Below are positions 53,163 through 62,644 of a DNA stretch of 64,000 nucleotides, one piece after another. The notes below the pieces were generated by a model. The model worked only from the letters and a program-made list of their open reading frames with translations. It searched no databases and was not told the origin of the DNA. The position numbers were made by a program, and so were the translations under genes. Position 1 is the first letter of the stretch. Each line of letters begins with the position of its first letter. This stretch comes from JAQVEM01 sp964603595. GTDB lineage: Bacteria > Actinomycetota > Humimicrobiia > Humimicrobiales > Humimicrobiaceae. The stretch covers positions 62,001 through 126,000 of the forward strand of contig CAZRVN010000004.1 of NCBI GenBank assembly GCA_964603595.1, read 5' to 3'.

Positions 53163-54050
53163 TTATCTCTTCCTTTTCTTATTACTTACAAGTAGCGGGA
53201 AGCCAAGCTCCTCTCTCTGCTTGAGGTAGGCAGAGCATAAAATCTTAGCAAGGTTCCTTACCCTGGCAATATATGAAGTTCTCTCTGCCACGCTTATTGC
53301 TTCCCTTGCGTCCAGAAGGTTAAAAACATGTGAGCACTTAAGCACATACTCGCAGCCCACAAAGACCAGACCCTTTTTCATAACCTTTTTAAATTCCTTC
53401 TCATATTTTTCAAATAAATCAAGGAGCATATCAACATCAGCAATCTCAAAGTTATAAATAGACCATTGTTTTTCAGATTCAAGGTGTATATCCCCGTAAC
53501 TTACATCATCAGACCACTTGAGCTCCCAGAAACTATCCTTATCCTGCAGGTACATGGCAATGCGTTCCAGCCCGTAAGTTATTTCTGCCGATACAGGTCT
53601 AAGTGCAAGTCCCCCCATCTGCTGGAAATAGGTAAACTGGGTTATTTCCATACCGTCTGCCCATACTTCCCATCCCAGTCCTGCAGCTCCGATTGTAGGA
53701 GACTGCCAGTCATCTTCAACAAAACGTATGTCATGGTGCTTTAAGTCAATTCCCAGACTTTCAAGTGAGCCAAGGTAAAGGTCCTTAACATTGTCCGGGG
53801 AGGGTTTTAACAGTACCTGGAACTGGTAATAGTACTGGGTTCTAAACGGATTCTCTCCATACCTTCCGTCTGTGGGCCTCCTGCTGGGCTCAACATAGGC
53901 AACATTCCACGGCTCGGGCCCAAGGCACCTTAAAAATGTATCCGGGTTAAATGTCCCGGCACCTTTTTCAAGATCCAGCGGCTGCTTTATAACACAGTTA
54001 TTCTCTGCCCAGTATTTCTGTAGATTAAAAATAATATCCTGAAAGTTCAT
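53163..54050 (-). CDS. glyQ: Glycyl-tRNA synthetase alpha subunit
   Basis: The 295-residue catalytic chain has class II motifs: NPDTFLRCLGPEPWNVAYVE (motif 2 loop) and GLERIAMYLQ (motif 3), with the opening NFQDIIFNLQKYWAENNCVI and the PTDGRYGENPFR. It activates glycine and pairs with GlyS from the adjacent gene. The two-chain form is typical of most bacteria outside Bacilli-type single-chain users. Confidence 0.97.
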   Translation of the reverse strand: MNFQDIIFNLQKYWAENNCVIKQPLDLEKGAGTFNPDTFLRCLGPEPWNVAYVEPSRRPTDGRYGENPFRTQYYYQFQVLLKPSPDNVKDLYLGSLESLGIDLKHHDIRFVEDDWQSPTIGAAGLGWEVWADGMEITQFTYFQQMGGLALRPVSAEITYGLERIAMYLQDKDSFWELKWSDDVSYGDIHLESEKQWSIYNFEIADVDMLLDLFEKYEKEFKKVMKKGLVFVGCEYVLKCSHVFNLLDAREAISVAERTSYIARVRNLAKILCSAYLKQREELGFPLLVSNKKRKR

Positions 54051-54143
54051 AATTCACTTATTTTAATAACATTAATTTTAATAGTCAATCAAACCCGCAG
54101 GCAGAATAACAGGGAACCACAGATAAATTACGAATTAAAATGT

Positions 54144-54926
54144 TTATATCCCCAATTTTTTAAGATATTTAAAACTGTCTATGTTGCACTCGGTATGGTA
54201 GATTATATAATCTTCTAAAAGTTTATGCACCTTTTTTAAGGTATGCGGACTTACTTCCATATCCCTGAAATCTTCAATTTTAAGATTAAATAAATCATGT
54301 ATAAACCTGTAGTCAGAAGCACCCAGAATTTCCCTGACCGTCAGAGACTTTCCGCATTTACCGCAGAGTATCCCTCCATATTTTATTGAAAAATAGATTT
54401 TTCCCCTGCTAAAGGAATAAAGATTTTCTAACGGCTGGTTACATTTGCTGCAGCTCTTGAGAAGAGGCGTATATCCGGCAATTTTTAAAAATTTAATCTC
54501 AAAAAAGCACAGAATCTTTTTAAGCGATAAAATATCCTCGGCATCAGCATTATTTATTTCATTGAAGCAAACATAGATTAATTTAAATAAAACAGGAGAA
54601 TAACTTTCACTTGACGACTGGGTTTTTAAAACAATATTGCTTATTATTTCACAAAAAACAAACTTATAGAAATCCTGTGCAATATTTTTAAAGCTCTTTA
54701 ATATTTCAACCTGATTTATAATATCAAGGTTTCTCCCCTTCGTAAGCTCAAGTTCTAAAAGGTTAAACAGCTCAAGCCTTCCTCCGAACCTGCTGCGTAT
54801 TTTTCTGGCTCCCTTTGCAACAGCGCTGATTATATTACCGTCGAGGGAATACATCTTGATTATTCTATCAGACTCGCCCAGCTTATATGTTCTTAGAGTA
54901 ATTGCCTTTGCTTTGTAAGATGGCAT
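54144..54926 (-). CDS. recO: DNA repair protein RecO
   Basis: The 260-residue protein has the N-terminal OB fold (AKAITLRTYKLGESDRIIKM, then VAKGARKIRSRFGGRLELFN) and a C-terminal helical domain with a zinc site (CSKCNQPL about residue 158, CGKCG about 187). It loads RecA on SSB-coated single-stranded DNA with RecR. It starts nine bases after the deoC stop, so the two are co-transcribed. Confidence 0.92.
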   Translation of the reverse strand: MPSYKAKAITLRTYKLGESDRIIKMYSLDGNIISAVAKGARKIRSRFGGRLELFNLLELELTKGRNLDIINQVEILKSFKNIAQDFYKFVFCEIISNIVLKTQSSSESYSPVLFKLIYVCFNEINNADAEDILSLKKILCFFEIKFLKIAGYTPLLKSCSKCNQPLENLYSFSRGKIYFSIKYGGILCGKCGKSLTVREILGASDYRFIHDLFNLKIEDFRDMEVSPHTLKKVHKLLEDYIIYHTECNIDSFKYLKKLGI

Positions 54927-54935
54927 CTTTATCTT

Positions 54936-55658
54936 TTATTTATCAAAAATAGCACTGTATTCTTTTATTATATTAACTCCGCTGCTGGTCCCCAGTCTTG
55001 TTGCACCTGCATCTATAAGCGCCTGTGCATCTCCGAAAACCCTTATCCCCCCTGATGCCTTAACGCCAATATTTCTGGTTACGACTTCCCTTATTAACCT
55101 TATGTCATCAAGCTCAACACCTTTAACGCCAAACCCTGTAGATGTTTTTACAAAATCTACACCCGATTTTTCGATAATGGAACAAACTTTTTTAACTTCG
55201 TCCCGTGTCAGAATTGCAGTTTCTATTATAACTTTGATATTAATATGTTTGTTATATTCCGCTATCTGCTCGCGCCTTATAACATTTACTACTATTTTTA
55301 TTTCCCTTTCAACGTAATCGTAATTACCGCCTTTAACTGCCCCCAGATTCATAACCATATCAAGCTCATCTGCCCCTTTTCTTACATTATCCCTTGCCTC
55401 AAATACTTTTGTTTCTATGGTATTTGCCCCCAGAGGGTAACCCACCACAGAACAGACCTTTACATCACTGCCGTTAAGTATTTTCTTTGCCTGCGCTATA
55501 AATGCAGGATTGATGCATACAGCGGCAAAATGGTATTTTTTGGCATTTACACACAGCTCTTCTATCTCTTTTGAAGTTGCAACTGGATTAAGTAAAGTTT
55601 GGTCAATTGTTTTTGCTAACTGTTCTTTGGTTAACGTTTTTATCACCAGACCTTTCAT
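54936..55658 (-). CDS. deoC: Deoxyribose-phosphate aldolase
   Basis: The 240-residue TIM-barrel aldolase has IDQTLLNPVATSKEIEELC at the start, the catalytic Schiff-base Lys in VDFVKTSTGFG (about residue 168), and the second conserved Lys in GVKASGGIRVF. It splits deoxyribose 5-phosphate to glyceraldehyde 3-phosphate and acetaldehyde. An internal GTG (at residue 5) with AAAGG in front could also serve as start. In this cluster cdd is the more usual nucleoside gene; deoC fits the same salvage theme. Confidence 0.94.
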   Translation of the reverse strand: MKGLVIKTLTKEQLAKTIDQTLLNPVATSKEIEELCVNAKKYHFAAVCINPAFIAQAKKILNGSDVKVCSVVGYPLGANTIETKVFEARDNVRKGADELDMVMNLGAVKGGNYDYVEREIKIVVNVIRREQIAEYNKHINIKVIIETAILTRDEVKKVCSIIEKSGVDFVKTSTGFGVKGVELDDIRLIREVVTRNIGVKASGGIRVFGDAQALIDAGATRLGTSSGVNIIKEYSAIFDK

Positions 55659-55772
55659 TAAATAAACTTAATTTTTTATATATATTATCCATTTTGGTCT
55701 ATTACCTTATTATTGTTTCTATCACCAACTGCTTCAAAAAATATTTATTATTCCAATAATCCTTTAAGATAG

Positions 55773-56675
55773 TCAGTAGCCAAATTTATTAAGTAAAAGC
55801 TCATTTTTTGTCCAGTTCTTCTCAACTTTTACCCATAATTGAAGAAAAACTTTTCTTTTTAACAGACCTTCAATCTCGCGTCTTGCCTCACTACCGACTT
55901 TTTTAAGCATATCCCCGGATTTTCCGATTATTATTGCTTTCTGGGACGTCTTTTCAGTATGGATATCGCATTCTACAACAGATATTCTCTCCCCATTCCT
56001 GTTTCTGGTTTCCTCAAACCTGTTAACACTTACATTTATACTATGGGGAAGCTCCTGGGATAGATTTTCAAACAATTTTTCCCTTACAATCTCTGAAACT
56101 GTTTTTTCAAGCTGCTGGTCAGTGGACATATTCTTTTCAAAATACCTGGGACCAGCAGGAAGTTTTTCTGTTAAAGATTTTAAAAACCTGTCAACATTTT
56201 CTCCTGTTCCGGCAGAAACCTCACCGGTATAGTCAAAAAAATCAAAACCCTTTACCTTTTCTTTTTCTTTCTCTATCCTGTTCCTGGAAACAAGGTCTAT
56301 TTTATTTAACAGCAAAAATTTTGGTTGTGTCTTTGATTTTATCCTGTCAAAAACAAAAAAATCACCGCTTCCTATTCCGCCTGCCACATCCACTATTGCT
56401 ACGATCAGGTCGACATCGTCAATCACACTTAAAACAGTTTTATAAAGACGTCTGCCCATCAGATTTTTGGCCTTAAAAAAACCAGGGCAGTCAATAAAAA
56501 TTATCTGGGAGTTTTTAGTATTTAAAATACAATTAATTTTATTTCTCGTAGTCTGGGCCTTGCCCGAAGTAATGGCTACTTTCTGGTTTATGATTCTATT
56601 AACCAGCGTAGATTTTCCTACGTTGGTCCTTCCCACCAGACCTACAAATCCTGATTTAAAATTATTACTATTCAT
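55773..56675 (-). CDS. era: GTPase Era
   Basis: The 300-residue GTPase has G1 GRTNVGKST, G3 DCPGF, G4 NKID, and a C-terminal KH domain with AIIIGKSGDMLKKVGSEARR, which binds the 3' end of 16S rRNA during 30S maturation. Residue order and length are normal. Its ATG overlaps the GNAT stop by four bases (ATGA). Confidence 0.96.
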   Translation of the reverse strand: MNSNNFKSGFVGLVGRTNVGKSTLVNRIINQKVAITSGKAQTTRNKINCILNTKNSQIIFIDCPGFFKAKNLMGRRLYKTVLSVIDDVDLIVAIVDVAGGIGSGDFFVFDRIKSKTQPKFLLLNKIDLVSRNRIEKEKEKVKGFDFFDYTGEVSAGTGENVDRFLKSLTEKLPAGPRYFEKNMSTDQQLEKTVSEIVREKLFENLSQELPHSINVSVNRFEETRNRNGERISVVECDIHTEKTSQKAIIIGKSGDMLKKVGSEARREIEGLLKRKVFLQLWVKVEKNWTKNELLLNKFGY

Positions 56676-57142
56676 TTTAGTTCCAGACTCATTAAACTAC
56701 GGTCTACTCCCCTGCCGTATTCACTCTTCCTAAAACCAATTTTTTTAAACCCGGCTTCGCTGTAAAGATGTATTGCAACTTCATTGTCAGGGTCAATAGT
56801 CAATTCCACTGTCCTGAAACCCTCATTTTCCAAAATATCAATTACCTTCTTTAAAAGATTTTTACCGATACCTTTGTTCCTGTATTCTTTATCAACATAA
56901 AAAGAATGTATAAAAGCAGATTTTTCTTTTTCCCAATTCTTTATAATCTCACACACACCTATAATATCAGAATCATCATTACTATTTACAGCTGCAATAA
57001 ACTTCCCATACCTTATAACCACAGGGATAACCCACTGATTTATGGATAATTCTCTTCCCAGGTTCTTCTTTTCGAGCTTTACAACCCTTTCAGTCAGTTC
57101 CCAGTCAAAGTCTTTAATTTCCTTATAAAAAATATTCTCCAT
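56672..57142 (-). CDS. GNAT acetyltransferase (RimI-like)
   Basis: The 156-residue protein has the acetyl-CoA loop FYVDKEYRNKGIGKNLLKKV (about residue 85-104) and the C-terminal HLYSEAGFKKIGFRKSEYGR typical of RimI-type N-acetyltransferases. The substrate, perhaps a ribosomal protein N terminus, is not certain. It is coupled to era by a four-base overlap. Confidence 0.85.
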   Translation of the reverse strand: MENIFYKEIKDFDWELTERVVKLEKKNLGRELSINQWVIPVVIRYGKFIAAVNSNDDSDIIGVCEIIKNWEKEKSAFIHSFYVDKEYRNKGIGKNLLKKVIDILENEGFRTVELTIDPDNEVAIHLYSEAGFKKIGFRKSEYGRGVDRSLMSLELK

Positions 57143-57434
57143 GCCGAAAAAAATATTGATTTCTAAATTTATAGAAGAGCATGCCTACCTTCATTTTACA
57201 TTACCTGTCAATAGTTAAAGCAGTATTATAAAGCTTCCGCCTCTTTCTTGAAGATAATCTTTGCACTCTAAGTTTAGTGCAATAATTATTCTAACCGCAA
57301 GAAATTAAAAGATGTGGTTACCGTTTTCCGGAGCCCGCTAATGGGCAAGCATGAGGTTTAATAAAACTTTTATTTCCATTTTTTTTAAATAATTGTTATA
57401 ATTTTATTATAAACATATTAATAAAATAATTAAA

Positions 57435-57998
57435 ATGAGAACTTTTAATATCAGGATTGCTATTTCTTCTGCATTAGCTGCTATTGTATTTCTTACAGCG
57501 TTTCTAACATTTACTGGCGGGTGCACCGTCACGGAGGAGAATGGTAAGGATTTAACCGCAAAATTGTACTGGGATACAGGTACATTGTCCCCCGAATATT
57601 ACTATTATTACAGAATAACAGTAGGTCCCAGCCTTAAAGGAGTGTTTGAATACCAGCCGGGTTACGGGGAACTTCCTGCTCCGGAAGTCTGGAAGGTTGA
57701 TTTCGAAGTTTCTCAGGGACAGATGGACACACTTTACCAGTTAATTCAAGAAAATAATTTGCTTAAAAACCAGTGGGAAACAACTGAAGAAATAGCCGAA
57801 GGCGGAAGCGGTTCTTCATTAACTATTATATACAACGGAACTGAATACAACATACCAAGCGAATATGCGTTAATCACAGAAGAGAGGTCGAAGGTTAATG
57901 CTGTTACTGATTATTTAAGAGAAATAGTCCCTTCAGATATCTGGAATGAGATGGGAGATAGGCAGAGCCAATTTGAAGAATCATTTAGCAACCAGTAA
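57435..57998 (+). CDS. Lipoprotein of unknown function
   Basis: The 187-residue protein has a lipoprotein signal (TFTGGC, Cys about 30) and a single beta-rich domain: YYYYYRITVGPSLKGVFEYQ, then QGQMDTLYQLIQENNLLKNQ and SSLTIIYNGTEYNIPSEY. The pattern of strand, 'L..li.en.l' helix and strand is similar to the domain in the broken lipoprotein at 28932. It is inserted on the opposite strand within the core cluster. Upstream (57143-57434) an inverted repeat TTGCACT/AGTGCAA at 57261-57282 may serve the divergent promoters. Confidence 0.6.
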   Translation: MRTFNIRIAISSALAAIVFLTAFLTFTGGCTVTEENGKDLTAKLYWDTGTLSPEYYYYYRITVGPSLKGVFEYQPGYGELPAPEVWKVDFEVSQGQMDTLYQLIQENNLLKNQWETTEEIAEGGSGSSLTIIYNGTEYNIPSEYALITEERSKVNAVTDYLREIVPSDIWNEMGDRQSQFEESFSNQ

Positions 57999-58045
57999 GC
58001 TTAAAAAGCGATACCCTGGAATTTATCAAATAGCAACCTTAATTA

Positions 58046-58519
58046 TTAGAGCCGGAAAGTTCTCCTTATATCTGATAGCATGCTGTCCTGTATGCCTTCC
58101 ATGCTAACCCTGTCTTCTTCTTTTATATGGTCATAATTATATATATGCAGCATCCCGTGTATTATGAGCAGTATTATTTCGAGGTTGAAGTTCCAGTTTA
58201 TGCTCTGATATGATGAAACATTGGAGCTGGCAGCTTCCGGGCAGATAAATATTTCCCCTATGGTTACCGTACATGAATCCTTAACAGGACTTATATTTTC
58301 CTTATCAGAAATATATGAAAAAGACAGGACATCTGTCTCCCTATCCACTTTCCTGTATTTTTTATTTAATTCCCGGATTCTTTTAATATCAGAGAAAATA
58401 ATGTTCAGATGGCTTTTAGGGTCTTTATCAAACTTACCTGAAATATATTCAGAGACTTTCTCCATCAAATCCATATCCAGCTTTACCTTGCTCTGGTCAT
58501 TAATCAGCGATACCTTCAC
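58046..58519 (-). CDS. ybeY: Endoribonuclease YbeY (rRNA maturation factor)
   Basis: The 157-residue protein has the RxLNxxYR-like IRELNKKYRKVDRETDVLSF and the metal motif HGMLHIYNYDH. It takes part in 16S rRNA 3'-end processing and 70S quality control. The start is GTG 58519, overlapping the stop of the upstream HD-domain gene by four bases (GTGA). Confidence 0.95.
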   Translation of the reverse strand: MKVSLINDQSKVKLDMDLMEKVSEYISGKFDKDPKSHLNIIFSDIKRIRELNKKYRKVDRETDVLSFSYISDKENISPVKDSCTVTIGEIFICPEAASSNVSSYQSINWNFNLEIILLIIHGMLHIYNYDHIKEEDRVSMEGIQDSMLSDIRRTFRL

Positions 58520-60705
58520 TTTGCCTCCGCTCTGGGTTCCAGTTCTTTTGTAGTTTTTGTACCGGTCTCATCATATGAAATTCTTGAATGGTATATAGAC
58601 ATTATTCCATCAATCATAGTGTTTTTAACTATATTTATCTCTTTTAAAGTCATATTTGTTTCGTCCAGCTGTCCGTCCTTAAGCTTATCCTCAAAAATGT
58701 CATTTACCATCTGTTCAATTTTTTTAGGTGTTACCTTCTCAATAGACCTAACTGCTGCTTCCGTTGAGTCAGCAAGCATAAGAATTGCTGCTTCTTTGCT
58801 CTGTGGTTTTTTAGCGGGATAACGGAAATGCTCCTTTAACCCATTTGAAACACTGTTGGAAGCCATTTCCCTGTCCTTTTGTTTCTCATAGAAATAGGAA
58901 ATTATTGAATTTCCGTGATGCTGTGAAATAATATTTAAAACTTTCTTTGGAATTTTATTTTTTGCAGCCAGCTCCAGCCCGTCCTTTATATGGTTTGATA
59001 TTATATGCCTGCTCATTGAAGGGTTCAGGCGGTCATGAACATTGCCCATACTTGCCTGGTTCTCATAGAAATATTCAGGCCTTTTCATCTTGCCGACATC
59101 ATGGTAAAGGGCTGCCACTTTTACCAGCAGAGCATCTGCTCCTATAGCTTTTGCCGCGTTTTCTGCAAGATGCCCTACCAGGATGCTGTGGTTGTAAGTG
59201 CCCGGAGCTGTAATAAGAAGTTCCTTAAGGAGCGGCTGGTCAGTATTTGAAAGCTCCAGCAGCCCCATTGCAGTAGTAACATTAAAAGTGGACTCAATAA
59301 AAGGAAGAAATCCTATAGCAATTACAGCACAAATTATACCATTTAGCACTCCGAGTAAAGTATACAGAGTTATTACCTGCAGTTCCCCTCCAATAAGATT
59401 AATGGTCAAAAACAGGAAAGCAAGGACAAGTGAACTGAAGAATCCTGCCCGCATAACTCCGGATCTCTGTGACACCTTTGATACCATATAAGTTGAGAAA
59501 ATGCCCCCCAGTATATATGCAACTGCCAGGCTAAAATCAAAATCAGTTGCAATGCCTGCAAATATTCCCAGACATATTGTCATCATCATTGCAAGGCGGG
59601 TATTAAATAATATGGTGCATATAAGTGATGCAGCAATTATGGGAAACAGATAATTCCATAAATTTAGATGTATGGATGAAAGAACAGTAAGTGCTCTTAT
59701 AAGTGCTGTAAAAGTTACTATCAAAAATGCATTAATAACCAACTTTTTTGTGTTATTAAATATATTTAAATTAAATTTAAATATATAAAATCCGAAAAGA
59801 AACAGCACTGCTGAAGATATCAGGAATATATATGTAAATCTTTCCCAGTTGAATCTTTCCTGAAACAAGCCCAATTTAGTAAGTCTGAGTATATCATCTT
59901 CGTTTACAATCTCTCCTTCAAAAACAATTGTCTGGCCTTCAAGTATGGAAACCATGTGAGGTGAGGTATCAAGTCTTGCTTCCTGCCTTTCCTCTTCGGT
60001 AGCCACGGGATCGAAAACCACCGTTGGACTTATATTGTTTTCCAGAACGCTTGTTACAATGGGAATATATTCAGATTTTATTTCATCATCTGCCTTAACA
60101 AGACTTATGGCCTCGTTTTTAGCAATATCAACCTCTGTTGGCTTTATCTCTTCTTTCATTATTTGCCTTGCTATATCCTGCGTCTTTTCCATAAGCATAT
60201 TCAGGTCATCTGCAGAGAGATTTAAAGCAAGAGAAATAACGGAACTTGAATACTGTCCACTTAACATATTATTCATATAGTCGACTTTTTCCTCGAAGAG
60301 CTTATCTTTTTTCTGGACTATACCAGCCAGAAGATAAAAGTACTTTATCTGGTATAACGCTCCTTCTTCACCGTTTAAGATATTTATATCATAAACATAA
60401 ACATCTTCTACCTCTGCCTCATTTTTATTTTTATCTTCCTCTGTTTTCGCCGGATCTTCAAATTCAATGGCCCTGTTTGCCTTTATGGTTCTCGGGCTGG
60501 GCTGCCCAAGTTCTATACCTATATCGGGTGAATAGCTATACACAAGAATAGCCACTACCAGCCCCAGGGTTAAAACAAAAATATACATCTTCTGGGCAAC
60601 TTTGCTCCTAAAAGAAAAATACCTGGTGGCAAAACTTACAAAATTTTTCCATTTACTCTTACTGCTACCCTCTAATTCTTTATTTTTTTTATCTCCGCAC
60701 ATCAT
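58516..60705 (-). CDS. pgpH: 7TM-HD cyclic-di-AMP phosphodiesterase (PgpH family)
   Basis: About 729 residues. An N-terminal helix (about residues 34-52) precedes a large extracytoplasmic 7TMR-HDED domain (55-290), seven transmembrane helices (about 300-480) and a cytosolic HD domain with HSILVGHLAENAAKA and ALYHDVGKMKRPEYF. PgpH proteins hydrolyse c-di-AMP, which controls potassium and osmolytes. Start ATG 60705 is a guess; in-frame TTG 60735 and GTG 60714 exist and none has a clear Shine-Dalgarno. The order phoH, pgpH, ybeY is conserved. Confidence 0.93.
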   Translation of the reverse strand: MMCGDKKNKELEGSSKSKWKNFVSFATRYFSFRSKVAQKMYIFVLTLGLVVAILVYSYSPDIGIELGQPSPRTIKANRAIEFEDPAKTEEDKNKNEAEVEDVYVYDINILNGEEGALYQIKYFYLLAGIVQKKDKLFEEKVDYMNNMLSGQYSSSVISLALNLSADDLNMLMEKTQDIARQIMKEEIKPTEVDIAKNEAISLVKADDEIKSEYIPIVTSVLENNISPTVVFDPVATEEERQEARLDTSPHMVSILEGQTIVFEGEIVNEDDILRLTKLGLFQERFNWERFTYIFLISSAVLFLFGFYIFKFNLNIFNNTKKLVINAFLIVTFTALIRALTVLSSIHLNLWNYLFPIIAASLICTILFNTRLAMMMTICLGIFAGIATDFDFSLAVAYILGGIFSTYMVSKVSQRSGVMRAGFFSSLVLAFLFLTINLIGGELQVITLYTLLGVLNGIICAVIAIGFLPFIESTFNVTTAMGLLELSNTDQPLLKELLITAPGTYNHSILVGHLAENAAKAIGADALLVKVAALYHDVGKMKRPEYFYENQASMGNVHDRLNPSMSRHIISNHIKDGLELAAKNKIPKKVLNIISQHHGNSIISYFYEKQKDREMASNSVSNGLKEHFRYPAKKPQSKEAAILMLADSTEAAVRSIEKVTPKKIEQMVNDIFEDKLKDGQLDETNMTLKEINIVKNTMIDGIMSIYHSRISYDETGTKTTKELEPRAEAK

Positions 60706-60809
60706 TTTAATCACATTTAAATTTTTTAAAGTCAAATTTTTTTATATTATCTACCTTACTTTATCTCTTTATTTTACAATAGTATTTCCCTTTATCTAAC
60801 GCCTTCTTC

Positions 60810-61793
60810 TTATTTCTCTTCTTTTTTCTTACTCTTTTCGTCATGCTTTTTATATGCATCTACAATCCTCTGTACCAGTTCATGCCTTACCACATCTTTT
60901 GAGGTCAGGTATACAAAATCAATTCCTTTTATTCCTTTTAAAATATTTTCCACTATAATCAATCCGGATTCCCTGTCATGAGGCAGGTCAATCTGGGTAA
61001 TATCTCCGGTCACAACTATTTTTGAACCAAACCCAAGTCTTGTAAGAAACATCTTCATCTGCTCCGGAGAGGTATTCTGTGCTTCGTCAAGAATAATAAA
61101 TGAATCATTAAGAGTCCTTCCCCTCATATATGCAAGAGGAACCACTTCAATAATCCCCATATCCCTGTACTGCTGAAATTTCTCAACATCCAGCATTTCA
61201 TATAAAGCATCGTATAAGGGACGCAGGTACGGATTTACCTTTTCGTACATATCACCCGGTAAAAACCCCAGTTTTTCCCCTGCTTCAACCACGGGCTTTA
61301 TCAGGATAATCCGCCCGACCTTATCTTCTCTCAATGCCTCAACAGCCAGGGCTAAAGCAAGATAGGTTTTACCGGTCCCTGCAGGCCCAATCCCGAAAAC
61401 AATCGTGCTTTTCTTTATTGCCTCTATGTATTTCTTCTGCCCTATGGTACGCGGCTTTATTTTCTTTCCGCTATTTACTATTATACTGCTTTTAAATACT
61501 TCATGGGGCTGGAGATTTGTCTTATCTTCCATAATTTTTATTGAATCACTTACTTTCTGGGAATTAAGTTTCTGCCCGAGATTTATCTGCAGTGCCAGTT
61601 CTTCTATCAGTCTTGCAACTTCCCTTACATTTTTACTTTTTCCTGATATTTCAAGGTCATTTCCCAGAACAAAAATATCCACATTGTATTTTCTCTCAAT
61701 AAGGCGGAGCAATTCATCCCTGCTGCCAATGAGCTCAGCCATTGAATGCCTGCCTTCAAAAGCAATACTTAACTTCTGTTTTACCGGAGACAA
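60810..61793 (-). CDS. phoH: PhoH-like ATPase
   Basis: The 327-residue protein has an N-terminal KH-like region (about 1-85) and the PhoH ATPase: Walker A GIGPAGTGKTYLALALAV (about residue 135), RGRTLNDSFIILDEAQNTSP (Walker B) and VTGDITQIDLP. It is linked to RNA metabolism beside ybeY. The start is TTG 61793 with AAAGGAGG five bases upstream. Confidence 0.95.
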   Translation of the reverse strand: MSPVKQKLSIAFEGRHSMAELIGSRDELLRLIERKYNVDIFVLGNDLEISGKSKNVREVARLIEELALQINLGQKLNSQKVSDSIKIMEDKTNLQPHEVFKSSIIVNSGKKIKPRTIGQKKYIEAIKKSTIVFGIGPAGTGKTYLALALAVEALREDKVGRIILIKPVVEAGEKLGFLPGDMYEKVNPYLRPLYDALYEMLDVEKFQQYRDMGIIEVVPLAYMRGRTLNDSFIILDEAQNTSPEQMKMFLTRLGFGSKIVVTGDITQIDLPHDRESGLIIVENILKGIKGIDFVYLTSKDVVRHELVQRIVDAYKKHDEKSKKKEEK

Positions 61794-61886
61794 AGTATCC
61801 TCCTTTTTCTGAAGATTTCTTTTTTGTAATGTTTTTAAATTTATATGAAGTTACATAATGGGCAACTAATATAGCGCAAACAAGTT

Positions 61887-62231
61887 TTAGCCCGGAGGCC
61901 AGTCGAATTTCCTCTTTCCAAGTATATGAAAATGTAGATGATTAACAATCTGCCCTGCATTGCTGCCGGTATTGGTGACCACTCTAAATCCATCTTTATC
62001 AAGGCCCATATCTTTCGCCACACTGCTTATTGCCTCCATTAATTCTTTTAATGTATTGTCACCAAGTTCGCCAATCTCCATGATAGAGCTAATATGCTTC
62101 TTTGGTATAGCAAGAAGATGCACCGGCGCTTCCGGCGATATATCTTTAAATATTAGAACATTATCACTTTCAAATACTATATCACTTTTAACTTCCCTAT
62201 TTATAATCTTACAAAAAAGACAATCTTCCAT
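61887..62231 (-). CDS. HIT family nucleotide hydrolase
   Basis: The 114-residue protein has CLFCKIINREVKSDIVFESD at the start, the AIPKKHISSI segment, and the histidine triad HLHFHILG near the end. HinT-type proteins cleave aminoacyl- or lysyl-AMP phosphoramidates. It is the first gene of the leftward-running cluster here, about 90 bases before phoH. Confidence 0.94.
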   Translation of the reverse strand: MEDCLFCKIINREVKSDIVFESDNVLIFKDISPEAPVHLLAIPKKHISSIMEIGELGDNTLKELMEAISSVAKDMGLDKDGFRVVTNTGSNAGQIVNHLHFHILGKRKFDWPPG

Positions 62232-62644
62232 TTTTTTAAAATATCCCTATAAAATTACTAATAAGTAGATTTATTTAATCTACTTATATATTTTAATACT
62301 TACCTGATTCTTTTTACACTTTTTTAATGCCTATTTTTATCCTAAGTGCGTGATTATACTATTTTTCCAGATTTTTACAACTTTTACAAATTTAAGCTGC
62401 CATTAAATTTTTACTGCCATTTATGCCTGTATCAGAGAAAATCTACCTGTTGGTATGGAAAGGTGGATTATATCACATGATAGTCCAATAGGTAACAGGC
62501 AGGGATATAAAAGAGGGTTTAAGGAGAAGGAATAAAAATGAGGAATAAATGTAATGGCAGCAATTTATTATTTTATTTTCTTTAAGTAACTTATATATCA
62601 ATAATAAGAGAGATAATTATAGGGTTTTGAATGGTAATAAATAC
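62232..62644. other. Intergenic stretch without recognised gene
   Basis: Between the HIT gene and the secreted Ig-like gene. A plus-strand segment at about 62455-62540 has two short frames with a good GGAGAAGGA box before ATG 62538, but it encodes only 15 residues. I see no RNA family or clear operator. It must contain the HIT gene promoter. Confidence 0.4.

Noticed and set aside
62455..62582. Small plus-strand genes before the secreted Ig-like protein gene
   Set aside because: Good GGAGAAGGA box, but the frames have only 15-26 codons and no recognisable sequence character.
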